Below are positions 17,288 through 26,182 of a DNA stretch of 64,000 nt, one piece after another. Below the pieces are notes generated by a model. The model saw only the letters and a list, made by a program, of their open reading frames with translations. It did no database searches and was not told where the DNA came from. Source of the DNA: Flagellimonas taeanensis. Lineage in GTDB: Bacteria > Bacteroidota > Bacteroidia > Flavobacteriales > Flavobacteriaceae. Each line of letters opens with the position of its first letter. The first letter of the stretch is position 1. The translations under genes and the position numbers were made by a program. Location of the stretch: NCBI RefSeq assembly GCF_003584105.1, contig NZ_QXFO01000019.1, positions 36,185-100,184 on the forward strand, in the 5' to 3' direction.

Positions 17288-18433
17288 TCAGCTCTTGAAT
17301 TCACCCATCAACTCAGGAGCGACTTTCACCTTTTTGTTTGAAAATCGGTAGGAAACCCCAACATTGATCAGATAATCGGCAAAGGCTGCATCCCCAGCCC
17401 TAGGTTCCCCAGTAAGTTCCTCTGTCTGTTTGTCCGTGACGCTCTGCGGACGTTCCCTTCTTACGGCAAAAGGGACATTGAGGTTCAGGGAAAAATTGTT
17501 CTTCATGAAGGCGATGCCCGGGTCTATGGAAAGTACATTACCCGGCCTTCTGAAACCTTCGTTCCCGCCAATAAGGTCTTTTACGGGAACCCCTTCATAC
17601 CTAGCACCCAACGAAGTCGAAATGACACTGCTTATGGCATAACTAGCTCCGGCACGCACCGAAAATTGATCGGGAACGGCCATAATGGCCTCATTTTCCA
17701 GAAGAGGGCTCAAGGTTTCACGAAATGTCCGTGTACCGTTGGTCTCCCTTGGATTGATCAAATAGAATCCCCCTCCATAAGCAAACAGTTTTTCGGCAAT
17801 TTTCTGGTAAAATTGAAAATCCAAGGTAACCCCAAAACCCCCATCCCCCGGTTGGATACTCTGGTCAACAGGCCTGGTCTCCGGACCTCCTTCGGGACCC
17901 ACATTGTAGAAAATATCGGAGGCATTGAAGTTTCCGGTCGGCAATTTGATGCCCAGTCCTAAGGCAAGGTTTCCATTTTGGTGCTTTTCAAGGTCGAACA
18001 ACCAGTAACCCACCCCTACCCTAATATCGGCAAGCCCCCTAGAGTAGGTAGTATTCCGCTCGTCCCTACCATGCTCATACAGTGAGGAACGAGTGTTGAT
18101 CACCGTTGGGATGGTAATGCTGGTATACAGACGGTCAGTAATCCCGTAGGTCAGGAAAAAATCCCAGGAATGGGAATGGTTGATGACCTCTGTGTCATTG
18201 GAAACCCTATCCGGCTCCTCATGTGTCCCCCTAAAATGGCGAAAAGACTTGAAATAGCGGTAGTTGCTCCCTATTTGGATATCTCCCGGCCCCAACAGAT
18301 TACTCTCCAAGGTATTCCCCACACAGGATGAAAAATGTCGGATAGCAACACATCCCTGGGCATTGATGCTATCCATGCCAAGAAAGGAAGCGGAGAGAAA
18401 AAAGGCCAGGAAAACGATTTTTGGTGTTTTCAT
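17288..18433 (-). CDS. uncharacterised outer-membrane transporter-like barrel
   Basis: 381 residues with a signal peptide (cleavage near SINAQ) and then QGCVAIRHFSSCVGN, a Cys-containing segment that I associate with a Bacteroidota family of unknown function. Strand-like stretches (DFFLTYGITDRLYTSITIP, DIRVGVGYWLF, NLALGLGIKLPTG) and the C-terminal GVSYRFSNKK resemble proteins annotated as phenol-MetA-like outer-membrane transporters. It lies upstream of and co-directional with a TonB receptor, so it may deliver or accept the same ligand. Paired direct repeats lie about 140 bases upstream. Confidence 0.65.
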   Translation of the reverse strand: MKTPKIVFLAFFLSASFLGMDSINAQGCVAIRHFSSCVGNTLESNLLGPGDIQIGSNYRYFKSFRHFRGTHEEPDRVSNDTEVINHSHSWDFFLTYGITDRLYTSITIPTVINTRSSLYEHGRDERNTTYSRGLADIRVGVGYWLFDLEKHQNGNLALGLGIKLPTGNFNASDIFYNVGPEGGPETRPVDQSIQPGDGGFGVTLDFQFYQKIAEKLFAYGGGFYLINPRETNGTRTFRETLSPLLENEAIMAVPDQFSVRAGASYAISSVISTSLGARYEGVPVKDLIGGNEGFRRPGNVLSIDPGIAFMKNNFSLNLNVPFAVRRERPQSVTDKQTEELTGEPRAGDAAFADYLINVGVSYRFSNKKVKVAPELMGEFKS

Positions 18434-18569
18434 ATAAAGGTCTCGATTGGTTTGGTAAAAAGGCCGACACTATATGGGACAGCCCTTATTCTTAATGAAG
18501 ATTACAAAACTGAATGCCAAAGTAGTACTATCCTTGGCACGGGAAGGCTAACAAAAGGGTAAAAAAGAT

Positions 18570-18603
18570 TAAGCAAGGATTAATCGTGCTAAGCAAGAAT
18601 TAA
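18570..18603. repeat. 20-bp-period direct repeat, possible operator
   Basis: TAAGCAAGGATTAA (18570-18583) and TAAGCAAGAATTAA (18590-18603) differ at one of 14 positions and are exactly 20 bp apart, so the same face of the helix is presented twice. They lie about 140 bp upstream of the barrel/TonB-receptor pair and close to the 3' end of the UPF0126 gene. Confidence 0.5.
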
Positions 18604-18624
18604 CGACAAAGTCATTAACTGGCC

Positions 18625-19242
18625 CTATCCAGTCTTTTTTTCATAGACACTGGGCAAGCGGATATCGAACTTGACGGCCAACAACCTTAAGGTGATCACC
18701 ACTACAATGGCCGCGATGTAGGCATAACCCTCCTTGATGGGAAGTTGAACAAAAAGAAAGTAACTGGCTCCTCCCACGATGCAAGTGGTGGCATAGATTT
18801 CCTTCCTTCGAAAAATGATCGGGATCTCATTGCACAACATATCCCGGATGACGCCTCCAAAACAGGCCGTCATGGTGCCCAGAAAAATACACATGATGGG
18901 CAAAAGCTCTGCTTCCAAACCTTTTTCCACCCCGATCATGGTGTAAAGGCCAATCCCAATGGTATCGAACAGGAAGAGGGATTTTCTCAAATACTTCAAC
19001 TGCTTCACAAAAATAATGGCGAAGACCACGGCTATGAAAATGGTGAGCACATAGGTAAGGTCCCGCATCCAGACCACTGGTGTGTTCCCTATGAGCAGGT
19101 CCCGCAAGGTCCCGCCCCCAATGGCCGTGACAAAGGCGATGATGAGTACGCCGAAAAGGTCCAACCGCTTTTCCATGGCCACCAATACCCCGGAAATGGC
19201 GAAGGCAATGGTCCCCAATATGTCAATGGTCTGGTAGAGCAT
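18625..19242 (-). CDS. UPF0126 (TRIC-like) membrane channel protein
   Basis: 205 residues with about seven membrane segments arranged as two repeats, each with the family motif (AIGGGTLRDLL near residue 40 and ACFGGVIRDML near residue 127). This is the UPF0126 fold shared with trimeric intracellular cation channels; some bacterial members were linked to glycine transport. The gene begins two bases after the RDD gene and is probably co-transcribed with it. Ion or substrate not predictable from the sequence. Confidence 0.85.
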   Translation of the reverse strand: MLYQTIDILGTIAFAISGVLVAMEKRLDLFGVLIIAFVTAIGGGTLRDLLIGNTPVVWMRDLTYVLTIFIAVVFAIIFVKQLKYLRKSLFLFDTIGIGLYTMIGVEKGLEAELLPIMCIFLGTMTACFGGVIRDMLCNEIPIIFRRKEIYATTCIVGGASYFLFVQLPIKEGYAYIAAIVVVITLRLLAVKFDIRLPSVYEKKTG

Positions 19243-19244
19243 GC

Positions 19245-19970
19245 TTACATTTTTTGGGTGTAGTAGTTGTAATCTTTCAACACGGTATCAATGTACTGCA
19301 CATCATAAAGGTTGGAATTGGTCTTCAAGATACTGTCCACTTTGATGCGGAGTGCGGTCAGCGTCTTGAAATCCCCACTCTTTTTGGCAATGTGATAGGT
19401 TTCCTTGATCAATCGGACATCCTTGTCCGTAAGCAGGGTCACATTGGTGAACTGGGGCTCGTAGGCTTCCTCCACCTCTTCCAAAATAGTATGGGACACC
19501 TTGGTCTTTCGTTTCGTACTGATCACTACGGTGCCTGCGGCCGCATCCCCAACCCGTTGCCTTTTTTCCGAAAACAGGATGCTCAAGATGCCTATAGATC
19601 CCAAAAAAATCCAAATATCCACGAGGCGCAACATCCATCGGACCAAAAGATTGCTCCAGTGTACCGGGGCGCCATCCAAGCGGACCACACGCATTTTCAT
19701 CAACATCTTGCCCACCGTCTGTCCGTTAAAAAGGCTGTGCATCAAAAGGGAATAGAACATGGCCGGCAAAAAAATCAATGATGCCAACCCGCGTTGTGTC
19801 CAGGTATCTTCCCAAATAAACCCGATCGCATTGCTGATAAGGCTTACCAAATAGGCATACATGTACAAAATGAGTCCATCGATGAGAAAAGCAACGATTC
19901 GCTCCCCAAGGCCCACGATCTTATAATCTAAGTTGACATTTTGCGTTGTATTGATTTGGAGGTTGCCCAT
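19245..19970 (-). CDS. RDD family membrane protein
   Basis: 241 residues. The RDD domain covers about residues 15-155, with the conserved Arg-Asp pair in ERIVAFLIDGLIL and further segments GQTVGKMLMKMRVV and LLVRWMLRLVDIW. The C-terminal 85 residues form a charged helical cytoplasmic tail. RDD proteins are poorly understood; some are Na+/H+ antiporters. It is divergent from the SpoIIM-like gene with only 40 bases between the starts, and RDD genes are regular members of the MoxR/DUF58 neighbourhood, so it probably belongs functionally to that cluster. Confidence 0.85.
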   Translation of the reverse strand: MGNLQINTTQNVNLDYKIVGLGERIVAFLIDGLILYMYAYLVSLISNAIGFIWEDTWTQRGLASLIFLPAMFYSLLMHSLFNGQTVGKMLMKMRVVRLDGAPVHWSNLLVRWMLRLVDIWIFLGSIGILSILFSEKRQRVGDAAAGTVVISTKRKTKVSHTILEEVEEAYEPQFTNVTLLTDKDVRLIKETYHIAKKSGDFKTLTALRIKVDSILKTNSNLYDVQYIDTVLKDYNYYTQKM

Positions 19971-20010
19971 ATAAACGTATTTTTAAACTTGGAAAAAATA
20001 AATTCCACCT

Positions 20011-20988
20011 ATGCGCGAAGCTGCTTTTGTGAAGCAAAATAAGGAAAAATGGATCGCTTTTGAAAAAGCGGTCGCATCAGGTTCACATACAGATCCAGAT
20101 GCGCTTGTAGATGGCTACATCCAACTCACCAATGACCTTGCCTACGCACAGACCTATTACGCGGAAAGCAAGACTTTATTGTACCTGAACTCCCTTGCGT
20201 CACAGGCACATCAAAAAATATACAAGAACAAAAAGGAATCGGGCAACCGGATCATTGAGTTCTGGGCGCATGAGTTCCCGCTTTTTTTTAGGCAATACCA
20301 CAAAACCTTGTGGATCACTTTCTTGATCTTTATCACGGCCACGGCCATCGGTGCCATTTCCGCACTGAACGATACCTCCTTTGTGCGATTGATCCTGGGC
20401 GACGCCTATGTGAACGAGACCCTGAACAATATTGCCAATGGGGAACCCACGGCTATTTATAAGAGCGGAAGCGAGATAGGCACCTTTTTGGGGATCACCA
20501 TCAACAATATCCGTGTGGGCTTTTTGGCCTTCGCCTTTGGGGTGATCACCAGCATTGGTACGGCCTATATTCTCTTCAGCAATGGGGTGATGTTGGGAGC
20601 CTTCATTACCTTTTTCTATACCAAAGGGGTGTTTTTTGAGGCGAACCGCCAGATTTGGCTGCACGGCACCATAGAAATTTCCGTGATCATTGTGGCGGGC
20701 TGCGCCGGATTGATCATGGGCAACAGCATCCTTTTTCCCAAGACCTTTTCCAGGCGGGTCTCCTTCATGAAAGGGGCCAAGGACGGGCTGAAAGTGGTGG
20801 TGAGCACCATACCCTTTTTCATCATAGCGGGCTTTATCGAAGGGTTCATCACCCGGTATGCCAATATGCCCGATTGGTTGGCCTTCTCCATTATTGGAGG
20901 GTCATTGTTACTGATCGTTTTTTATTATATCCTATATCCCATCTTACTAAACCGAAGACTACATGAAGGACAAATACATCGAGCTTAG
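20011..20988 (+). CDS. SpoIIM-like (stage II sporulation protein M) membrane protein
   Basis: 325 residues. A soluble N-terminus (MREAAFVKQNKEKWIAFEKA, to about 90) is followed by six or so membrane segments with the SpoIIM-family stretches NNIRVGFLAFAFGVITSIGT and LHGTIEISVIIVAGCAGLIMG. In Bacillus SpoIIM belongs to the engulfment peptidoglycan machine; non-sporulating Bacteroidota carry this relative within MoxR/DUF58 clusters and its job there is not established. It opens the plus-strand operon and overlaps the next gene by 26 bases. Confidence 0.88.
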   Translation: MREAAFVKQNKEKWIAFEKAVASGSHTDPDALVDGYIQLTNDLAYAQTYYAESKTLLYLNSLASQAHQKIYKNKKESGNRIIEFWAHEFPLFFRQYHKTLWITFLIFITATAIGAISALNDTSFVRLILGDAYVNETLNNIANGEPTAIYKSGSEIGTFLGITINNIRVGFLAFAFGVITSIGTAYILFSNGVMLGAFITFFYTKGVFFEANRQIWLHGTIEISVIIVAGCAGLIMGNSILFPKTFSRRVSFMKGAKDGLKVVVSTIPFFIIAGFIEGFITRYANMPDWLAFSIIGGSLLLIVFYYILYPILLNRRLHEGQIHRA

Positions 20989-21904
20989 GATCAACCGCGA
21001 TTTTGGCGATATCCTCTCCGTTTATTTTGAATTTATACGACAGAACATCAAAAAGTTCACCAATGTGTTCCTGAGCTACAATGGTATTTTCTTGATAGGT
21101 CTGTTGATCACCAGCTACTTGATGGTATCGGGGTTCGTGGGCATAATCTCGGAGGGAACCAATGTGTACGGAATGGGTTCGGGAGAAAGCAACGAAGGCA
21201 CGTATTGGACCTATATTATCGTGGGCAGCATCATTTTTTTCATCATATTCATTTTGGTGGCGGGCTTCAACTTTAGCTTGAGCTCCTCGTATTTGGTCAA
21301 ATATGACGAACACAAGGGCCAAGGATTTGACAAAAGGGAGGTCTGGGAACACACTAAGGGTAATTTTGGAAATACCTTCATGTTCATTCTTTTGTTGATC
21401 CCCATTTATATCCTGTTCTTCATCGCGGCACTCGTTTTGGCATTCATTCCATTATTGGGCATGTTTGCGCAATATATCATCCAGTTTGCCATGACCGCTT
21501 GGATCGGGGTTTCCTTTTTTAGCATGATGAGCCAATCCAAGGGCGTGATCGATGGTTTTGGGGAAGGCTGGAACTTGGTCATCAACAATTTTTGGAGATC
21601 GGTAGGGGTCAATTTTATCCTCGGCTTGCTCAATGGCCTATTGTTCTTCATTATCCTTATTGTACCCTCCATTATTATCGGGGTCTATACTTTCCACGTG
21701 GTGGAAAACAATGTGGATGTAGGCGGCTCGGTCATTTCCACAGTCATTTATACCCTCGGTCTGTGCCTGTTGCTCATTTTGATGGTATATGCCCAATGTC
21801 TGTCCCAGTTTGTGAACGGCATCCTCTTTTATGCCTTACACGAGAAAACGTACAACATCAACACCAGAAGTAAAATAGATCAAATAGGACAGACCGATCA
21901 GTGA
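20963..21904 (+). CDS. polytopic membrane protein of MoxR/DUF58 cluster
   Basis: 313 residues with about six membrane segments (near 42-62, 85-110, 135-160, 165-185, 212-240 and 255-285). No named family is recognised. The ATG lies 26 bases inside the SpoIIM-like gene and its stop TGA overlaps the GTG of the next gene, so its translation is probably coupled to both neighbours. It resembles the glycerophosphodiester-phosphodiesterase-like membrane repeat proteins in general topology only. Likely a structural part of the same membrane system. Confidence 0.75.
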   Translation: MKDKYIELRINRDFGDILSVYFEFIRQNIKKFTNVFLSYNGIFLIGLLITSYLMVSGFVGIISEGTNVYGMGSGESNEGTYWTYIIVGSIIFFIIFILVAGFNFSLSSSYLVKYDEHKGQGFDKREVWEHTKGNFGNTFMFILLLIPIYILFFIAALVLAFIPLLGMFAQYIIQFAMTAWIGVSFFSMMSQSKGVIDGFGEGWNLVINNFWRSVGVNFILGLLNGLLFFIILIVPSIIIGVYTFHVVENNVDVGGSVISTVIYTLGLCLLLILMVYAQCLSQFVNGILFYALHEKTYNINTRSKIDQIGQTDQ

Positions 21905-22629
21905 TCAAACAGAGCTACATCCTAATCCTTTTATTGTGGGCAAACTTGGGTCTTGCACAGAAGGATTCCATTGCCCTGCCCATAGACAGCAGTTCGGTGC
22001 TCACGGAGCGCCAAATTGGGGAAGACCTCGACAAAAAATACACTGGGGAGGATTTTGACTATGATGTAAAAACGGGGGAATCCAGCAATCTTTTATGGCG
22101 TTTTGTTAGATGGCTTTTGGAACTGCTTCAAAAACTTTTTGGAGCTTTTGGAATTGAGATTTCTCCGAGCACCATGACATTTCTAGAATTCAGTTTGTAT
22201 GGTCTCATGGGAATTTTAGTCATTTATCTATTAGTTCGAGTGTTAATAAATGAAAAGTTCAGTTCCATTTTTACCCAAAAGGCACGGTCCATCATCGACC
22301 TGGACCTTTCTGAACAACACATTGAGAACATCGACTTGGATTCGTTGATGGAAGAGGCCCTCAAGAACGGGGATTATCGGCTTGCCGTCCGCTATCAGTT
22401 CCTAAAAATCTTGAAACTGCTTTCCCAAAAGCACATCATCGATTGGCATTTTGACAAGACCAATGTGGACTATGAACGGGAAATCACCGAAACCCAATTG
22501 CAACTGGAGTTCAAAAAAGCTTCTTATCTGTATGAGAACATCTGGTACGGGGAGCAGCCCATCGATGCATCTGGCTATGCCAAAACGGACCTGCGCTTCA
22601 AGGCCGTAGAAAATTCAATCCCGAGATAG
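21901..22629 (+). CDS. DUF4129 domain protein
   Basis: 242 residues from a GTG that overlaps the previous stop in GTGA. An N-terminal signal (LILLLWANLGLAQ) is followed by a periplasmic segment, one membrane helix near residues 97-115 and a cytoplasmic C-terminal DUF4129 domain (about 150-235) with EALKNGDYRLAVRYQFLKIL and YLYENIWYGE. DUF4129 is found at the end of transglutaminase-like proteins and in MoxR/DUF58 clusters, where it is thought to be a cytoplasmic interaction module. Function not established. Confidence 0.82.
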   Translation: MIKQSYILILLLWANLGLAQKDSIALPIDSSSVLTERQIGEDLDKKYTGEDFDYDVKTGESSNLLWRFVRWLLELLQKLFGAFGIEISPSTMTFLEFSLYGLMGILVIYLLVRVLINEKFSSIFTQKARSIIDLDLSEQHIENIDLDSLMEEALKNGDYRLAVRYQFLKILKLLSQKHIIDWHFDKTNVDYEREITETQLQLEFKKASYLYENIWYGEQPIDASGYAKTDLRFKAVENSIPR

Positions 22630-22630
22630 C

Positions 22631-23842
22631 ATGGACCGAAAATCGAAAATAGTCATTGCGGTGTTTGTCCTGATCGTTGTCGGGATCATCATTACGGAAA
22701 TTGTGCGGCCCAGGCCCATCAATTGGCGGCCATCGTACACTTCGGTGGACAAAATCCCGTTCGGGTGTTTCGTACTCTATAACGAACTCCCTTCCATTTT
22801 CCCCAATAGTACGATTGAAACGGTGGATAAAAGTGTCTATGATGTGTTGATCGATCGAGATTCCACTCTAACGTCCAACTATATGTTCATCAACGAATAT
22901 ATTGACTTGGACCAGCAGGAAACCAATCAGATCTTGGACTATGTGGACCGAGGAAATACCGTTTTCATTGCTGCCACTGGGTTTGGTTGGGAACTGATGG
23001 ATACCCTGAACATCGATTTTGGGGCCGACTATTCGTTGAAAGAGGGCACGACCATCTTGGACCTGACCCATGAAAAATTCGAAAAGGAAGAGTTCAAACT
23101 GTCCCGAGGGGTGTTCAACTCCTATTTTACCAGCGTGGATTCCACCAAAGCCACCATTTTAGGGCATATCTCCTACACCATTGAAAACTACCTGGATGGG
23201 GAGCCAGACGAAGAGGTGACCAAACCCAATCTGATCAAGACGCGTTTTGGAAAGGGCCATTTCATTATTTCCACAACCCCACAGGCCTATTCCAATTATT
23301 ATATGCTCAAGGGCAATTCGGACTATGTGGCCCATACCTTTTCCTATCTCCAGGATGCCAATGTGCTCTACTGGGACAATTACAAAAAATCCGGTCGGGT
23401 GTTCATTGATTCACCCATGCGTTTTGTGCTCAACCAAATTTCCCTGAAATGGGCCTACTATTTGTCCATTTTGGGCATCCTGCTCTTTGTTATCTTCAAG
23501 GGCAAGCGGGAACAGCGCATCATTCCCGTCATCGAACCCTTAAAAAACTCTTCCGTGGAGTTTGCACAGGCCGTCGGGTCGCTGTACCATCAAAATAAAG
23601 ACTACACGGACCTGATCAACAAAAAAATAAATTACTTTTTGGCCCATATACGCAGTCAGTACCATATCGAAACGGCACAGATCAACGAAAAGACGATACA
23701 GCTACTTGCGGCCAAAGCCGGTAAGGACATTCAAGAAACCAAGGTTTTGATCGAATATATTTTGAAACTGAAAAATAAAAATGCCCACACGGAGCAGGAA
23801 AGCATAGCACTCAATAAAAAAATAACCGCATTTAAGCAGTAA
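22631..23842 (+). CDS. DUF4350 domain protein
   Basis: 403 residues: N-terminal membrane anchor (about 7-25), a periplasmic DUF4350 domain (about 35-260) with a class-I-amidotransferase-like fold (LDYVDRGNTVFIAATGFGWE; FGKGHFIISTTPQAYSN), a second membrane helix near 277-293 and a cytoplasmic helical tail ending in charged repeats. DUF4350 resembles the periplasmic part of GldG-type ABC accessory proteins. It begins one base after DUF4129 and is followed after three bases by moxR. Function unknown. Confidence 0.82.
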   Translation: MDRKSKIVIAVFVLIVVGIIITEIVRPRPINWRPSYTSVDKIPFGCFVLYNELPSIFPNSTIETVDKSVYDVLIDRDSTLTSNYMFINEYIDLDQQETNQILDYVDRGNTVFIAATGFGWELMDTLNIDFGADYSLKEGTTILDLTHEKFEKEEFKLSRGVFNSYFTSVDSTKATILGHISYTIENYLDGEPDEEVTKPNLIKTRFGKGHFIISTTPQAYSNYYMLKGNSDYVAHTFSYLQDANVLYWDNYKKSGRVFIDSPMRFVLNQISLKWAYYLSILGILLFVIFKGKREQRIIPVIEPLKNSSVEFAQAVGSLYHQNKDYTDLINKKINYFLAHIRSQYHIETAQINEKTIQLLAAKAGKDIQETKVLIEYILKLKNKNAHTEQESIALNKKITAFKQ

Positions 23843-23845
23843 CAT

Positions 23846-24844
23846 ATGGAAGAAAACGTACCACAAGACGACGCAATACAGTTCAATTCCCGCATGGATT
23901 TAAGCCGACTACAGGAAGCTGTCTCCAACATAAAGTCCGAACTGGGCAAAGTGATCATTGGGCAGCAGGATATGATAGAACTGCTCATTATTTCCATTTT
24001 GGCCAATGGGCATTCCCTCATCGAAGGGGTTCCCGGGGTGGCCAAGACCGTCACGGCCAAGTTGCTGGCAAAGACCATGAGCGTGGATTTCAGTCGCATC
24101 CAGTTTACCCCGGACCTGATGCCGAGCGATATTTTGGGAACCTCCATCTTCAACATCAAAACTTCTGAATTTGAGTTCAAGAAAGGACCTTTGTTCTCGA
24201 ACATCATCCTCATCGATGAGATCAACCGGGCCCCTGCCAAGACCCAGGCCGCCCTTTTTGAGGCCATGGCTGAGAGGCAGATCACCATGGATGGTGTGGA
24301 ATATGCCATGGAACCCCCATTTTTAGTGTTTGCCACCCAAAACCCCATTGAACAGGAAGGGACCTATCGATTGCCAGAGGCCCAATTGGACCGTTTTCTT
24401 TTCAAGATCAATGTGAGCTATCCCTCATTGGAAGAAGAAATCCAGATCTTGGAGAGCAAGCACGAACAGAAGGCCAAAGTGGAGGAAGACCTCGTCAGTG
24501 CCCTACTTTCTGCAAAGCAGATCGCGGAGTACCAAGATACCATCAAGGAAATCGTTGTGGAGAAAAACCTGCTCAAGTACATTGCCTCCATAGTGGACAA
24601 CACAAGGAGCAATGCCAATCTCTACTTGGGCGCATCGCCCAGGGCCTCGATTGCCATCATGGATGCCTCAAAGGCGCTTGCCGCGATAAACGGCAGGGAT
24701 TTCATCACTCCAGATGACATCAAAAAAGTGGCCATTCCCGTTTTAGGGCACCGCATTTTGCTCACCCCGGAAAGGGAAATGGAAGGATTGACCGCCCAGC
24801 AGGTGGTGAAACAAATCGTGGACGGCATCGAAATCCCAAGATAA
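23846..24844 (+). CDS. MoxR-family AAA+ ATPase
   Basis: 332 residues. Walker A is GVPGVAKT (about 61-68), Walker B is IILIDEINRAP with Asp124/Glu125, sensor 1 is FATQNPIEQEG and the arginine-finger region is LPEAQLDRFLFK; the lid domain follows (about 245-330). MoxR proteins act as chaperone-like ATPases that mature or regulate a partner complex, commonly with von Willebrand or DUF58 proteins. Here a DUF58 gene follows two bases later and membrane proteins precede it. Confidence 0.95.
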   Translation: MEENVPQDDAIQFNSRMDLSRLQEAVSNIKSELGKVIIGQQDMIELLIISILANGHSLIEGVPGVAKTVTAKLLAKTMSVDFSRIQFTPDLMPSDILGTSIFNIKTSEFEFKKGPLFSNIILIDEINRAPAKTQAALFEAMAERQITMDGVEYAMEPPFLVFATQNPIEQEGTYRLPEAQLDRFLFKINVSYPSLEEEIQILESKHEQKAKVEEDLVSALLSAKQIAEYQDTIKEIVVEKNLLKYIASIVDNTRSNANLYLGASPRASIAIMDASKALAAINGRDFITPDDIKKVAIPVLGHRILLTPEREMEGLTAQQVVKQIVDGIEIPR

Positions 24845-24846
24845 AA

Positions 24847-26181
24847 GTGAAAAGGCTCTTCAGACCCATATACCTGCAAAAACGATTTTTCATGATCCTC
24901 ACGACGCTCATCGTGGGATTTGTGATTTCGTATATGGTCCCCAATCTCTATGGGGCGCTGAAGGTGCTTTTCTTTGTCCTGGTCCTATTGCTGATCGTTG
25001 ATATCATCTTGCTCTTTGCTTCCAAGGGAAAGGTAGAAGGACACCGCATTTTGTCCGACAAACTCTCCAATGGGGACGAAAACCCGATCCAACTACAATT
25101 GATGAACGGATATTTGTTCCCTGTAAAAGTTAGGGTCATCGATGAGATTCCTTTCCAGTTCCAGAAAAGGGATTTTCTGTTGGAAACCAAGCTTCCCAGT
25201 GGTGCGGAAAAGGTCTTCCATTATCAACTACGGCCTACCGAACGTGGGGTGTACTCCTTTGGAAGTCTGAACATTTTTTCGGTTTCGCCCATAGGTTTTT
25301 TGGCCAGAAAACATACCGTGGGCCAATCCCAGGAAGTTCCGGTTTACCCCTCGTTCCTCCAACTCCAAAAATATGATCTGCTGGCCTTCACCAATCGTTT
25401 GCACGAATATGGCCTAAAGAAGATCAGGCGTATTGGACATACCATGGAATTTGAGCAGATAAAAGACTATGTGTTGGGCGATGATATCCGGAACATCAAC
25501 TGGAAAGCCACGGCCAAACGGGGGCAATTGATGGTGAACCAATATCAGGATGAAAAATCGCAGCCCGTATATTCCGTGATCGATAAGGGGCGGGTGATGA
25601 AAATGCCCTTCAATGGCCTTAGCCTCTTGGATTATGCCATCAACGCCACCTTGGTGATCAGTAACATTGCCCTAAAAAAACAGGACAAGGCCGGCATGTT
25701 CTCCTTTAGTGACAAAATCGAGAACAGGGTGGTAGCGGAGCGGCGAAGCTCCCAGATGAACCTCATCCTGGAAACGCTCTACAACCTAGAGACGAATTTC
25801 ATCGAAAGTGATTTCAGTCGGCTGTATGTGGATGTAAAACGGAACTTGAACCAACGCAGTCTTTTGCTGCTCTATACGAATTTTGAGACCATGGATGCCC
25901 TGCACAGACAGCTTCCCTATTTGTTGGCCATGGCCAAACAGCATCTGTTGGTGGTGATTTTCTTTGAAAATACCGAGCTGAATGAATTTGCCCATAAAAA
26001 GGCGGAAACGGTGCATCAAATCTTTGAACAGACCATTGCCGAAAAGTTCATTTATGAGAAAAAACTCATTGTGAACGAACTCCGCAAACATGGCATCCAG
26101 ACCATCTTGACCAAACCGGAGGATTTGACCGTCAATACTATCAACAAATACTTGGAAATCAAGGCAAGGGGGCTTATCTGA
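24847..26181 (+). CDS. DUF58 domain protein
   Basis: 444 residues from a GTG start. Two N-terminal membrane helices (about 12-30 and 36-55) precede a beta-rich middle part and the DUF58 signature YVLGDDIRNINWKATAKRG (about residue 210), followed by a vWA-like Rossmann region (LLLYTNFETMDALHRQLPYL). MoxR and DUF58 are near-constant partners, and the DUF58 protein is the presumed client or adaptor. It ends the operon, two bases before the end of a convergent gene. Confidence 0.92.
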   Translation: MKRLFRPIYLQKRFFMILTTLIVGFVISYMVPNLYGALKVLFFVLVLLLIVDIILLFASKGKVEGHRILSDKLSNGDENPIQLQLMNGYLFPVKVRVIDEIPFQFQKRDFLLETKLPSGAEKVFHYQLRPTERGVYSFGSLNIFSVSPIGFLARKHTVGQSQEVPVYPSFLQLQKYDLLAFTNRLHEYGLKKIRRIGHTMEFEQIKDYVLGDDIRNINWKATAKRGQLMVNQYQDEKSQPVYSVIDKGRVMKMPFNGLSLLDYAINATLVISNIALKKQDKAGMFSFSDKIENRVVAERRSSQMNLILETLYNLETNFIESDFSRLYVDVKRNLNQRSLLLLYTNFETMDALHRQLPYLLAMAKQHLLVVIFFENTELNEFAHKKAETVHQIFEQTIAEKFIYEKKLIVNELRKHGIQTILTKPEDLTVNTINKYLEIKARGLI

Positions 26182-26182
26182 C

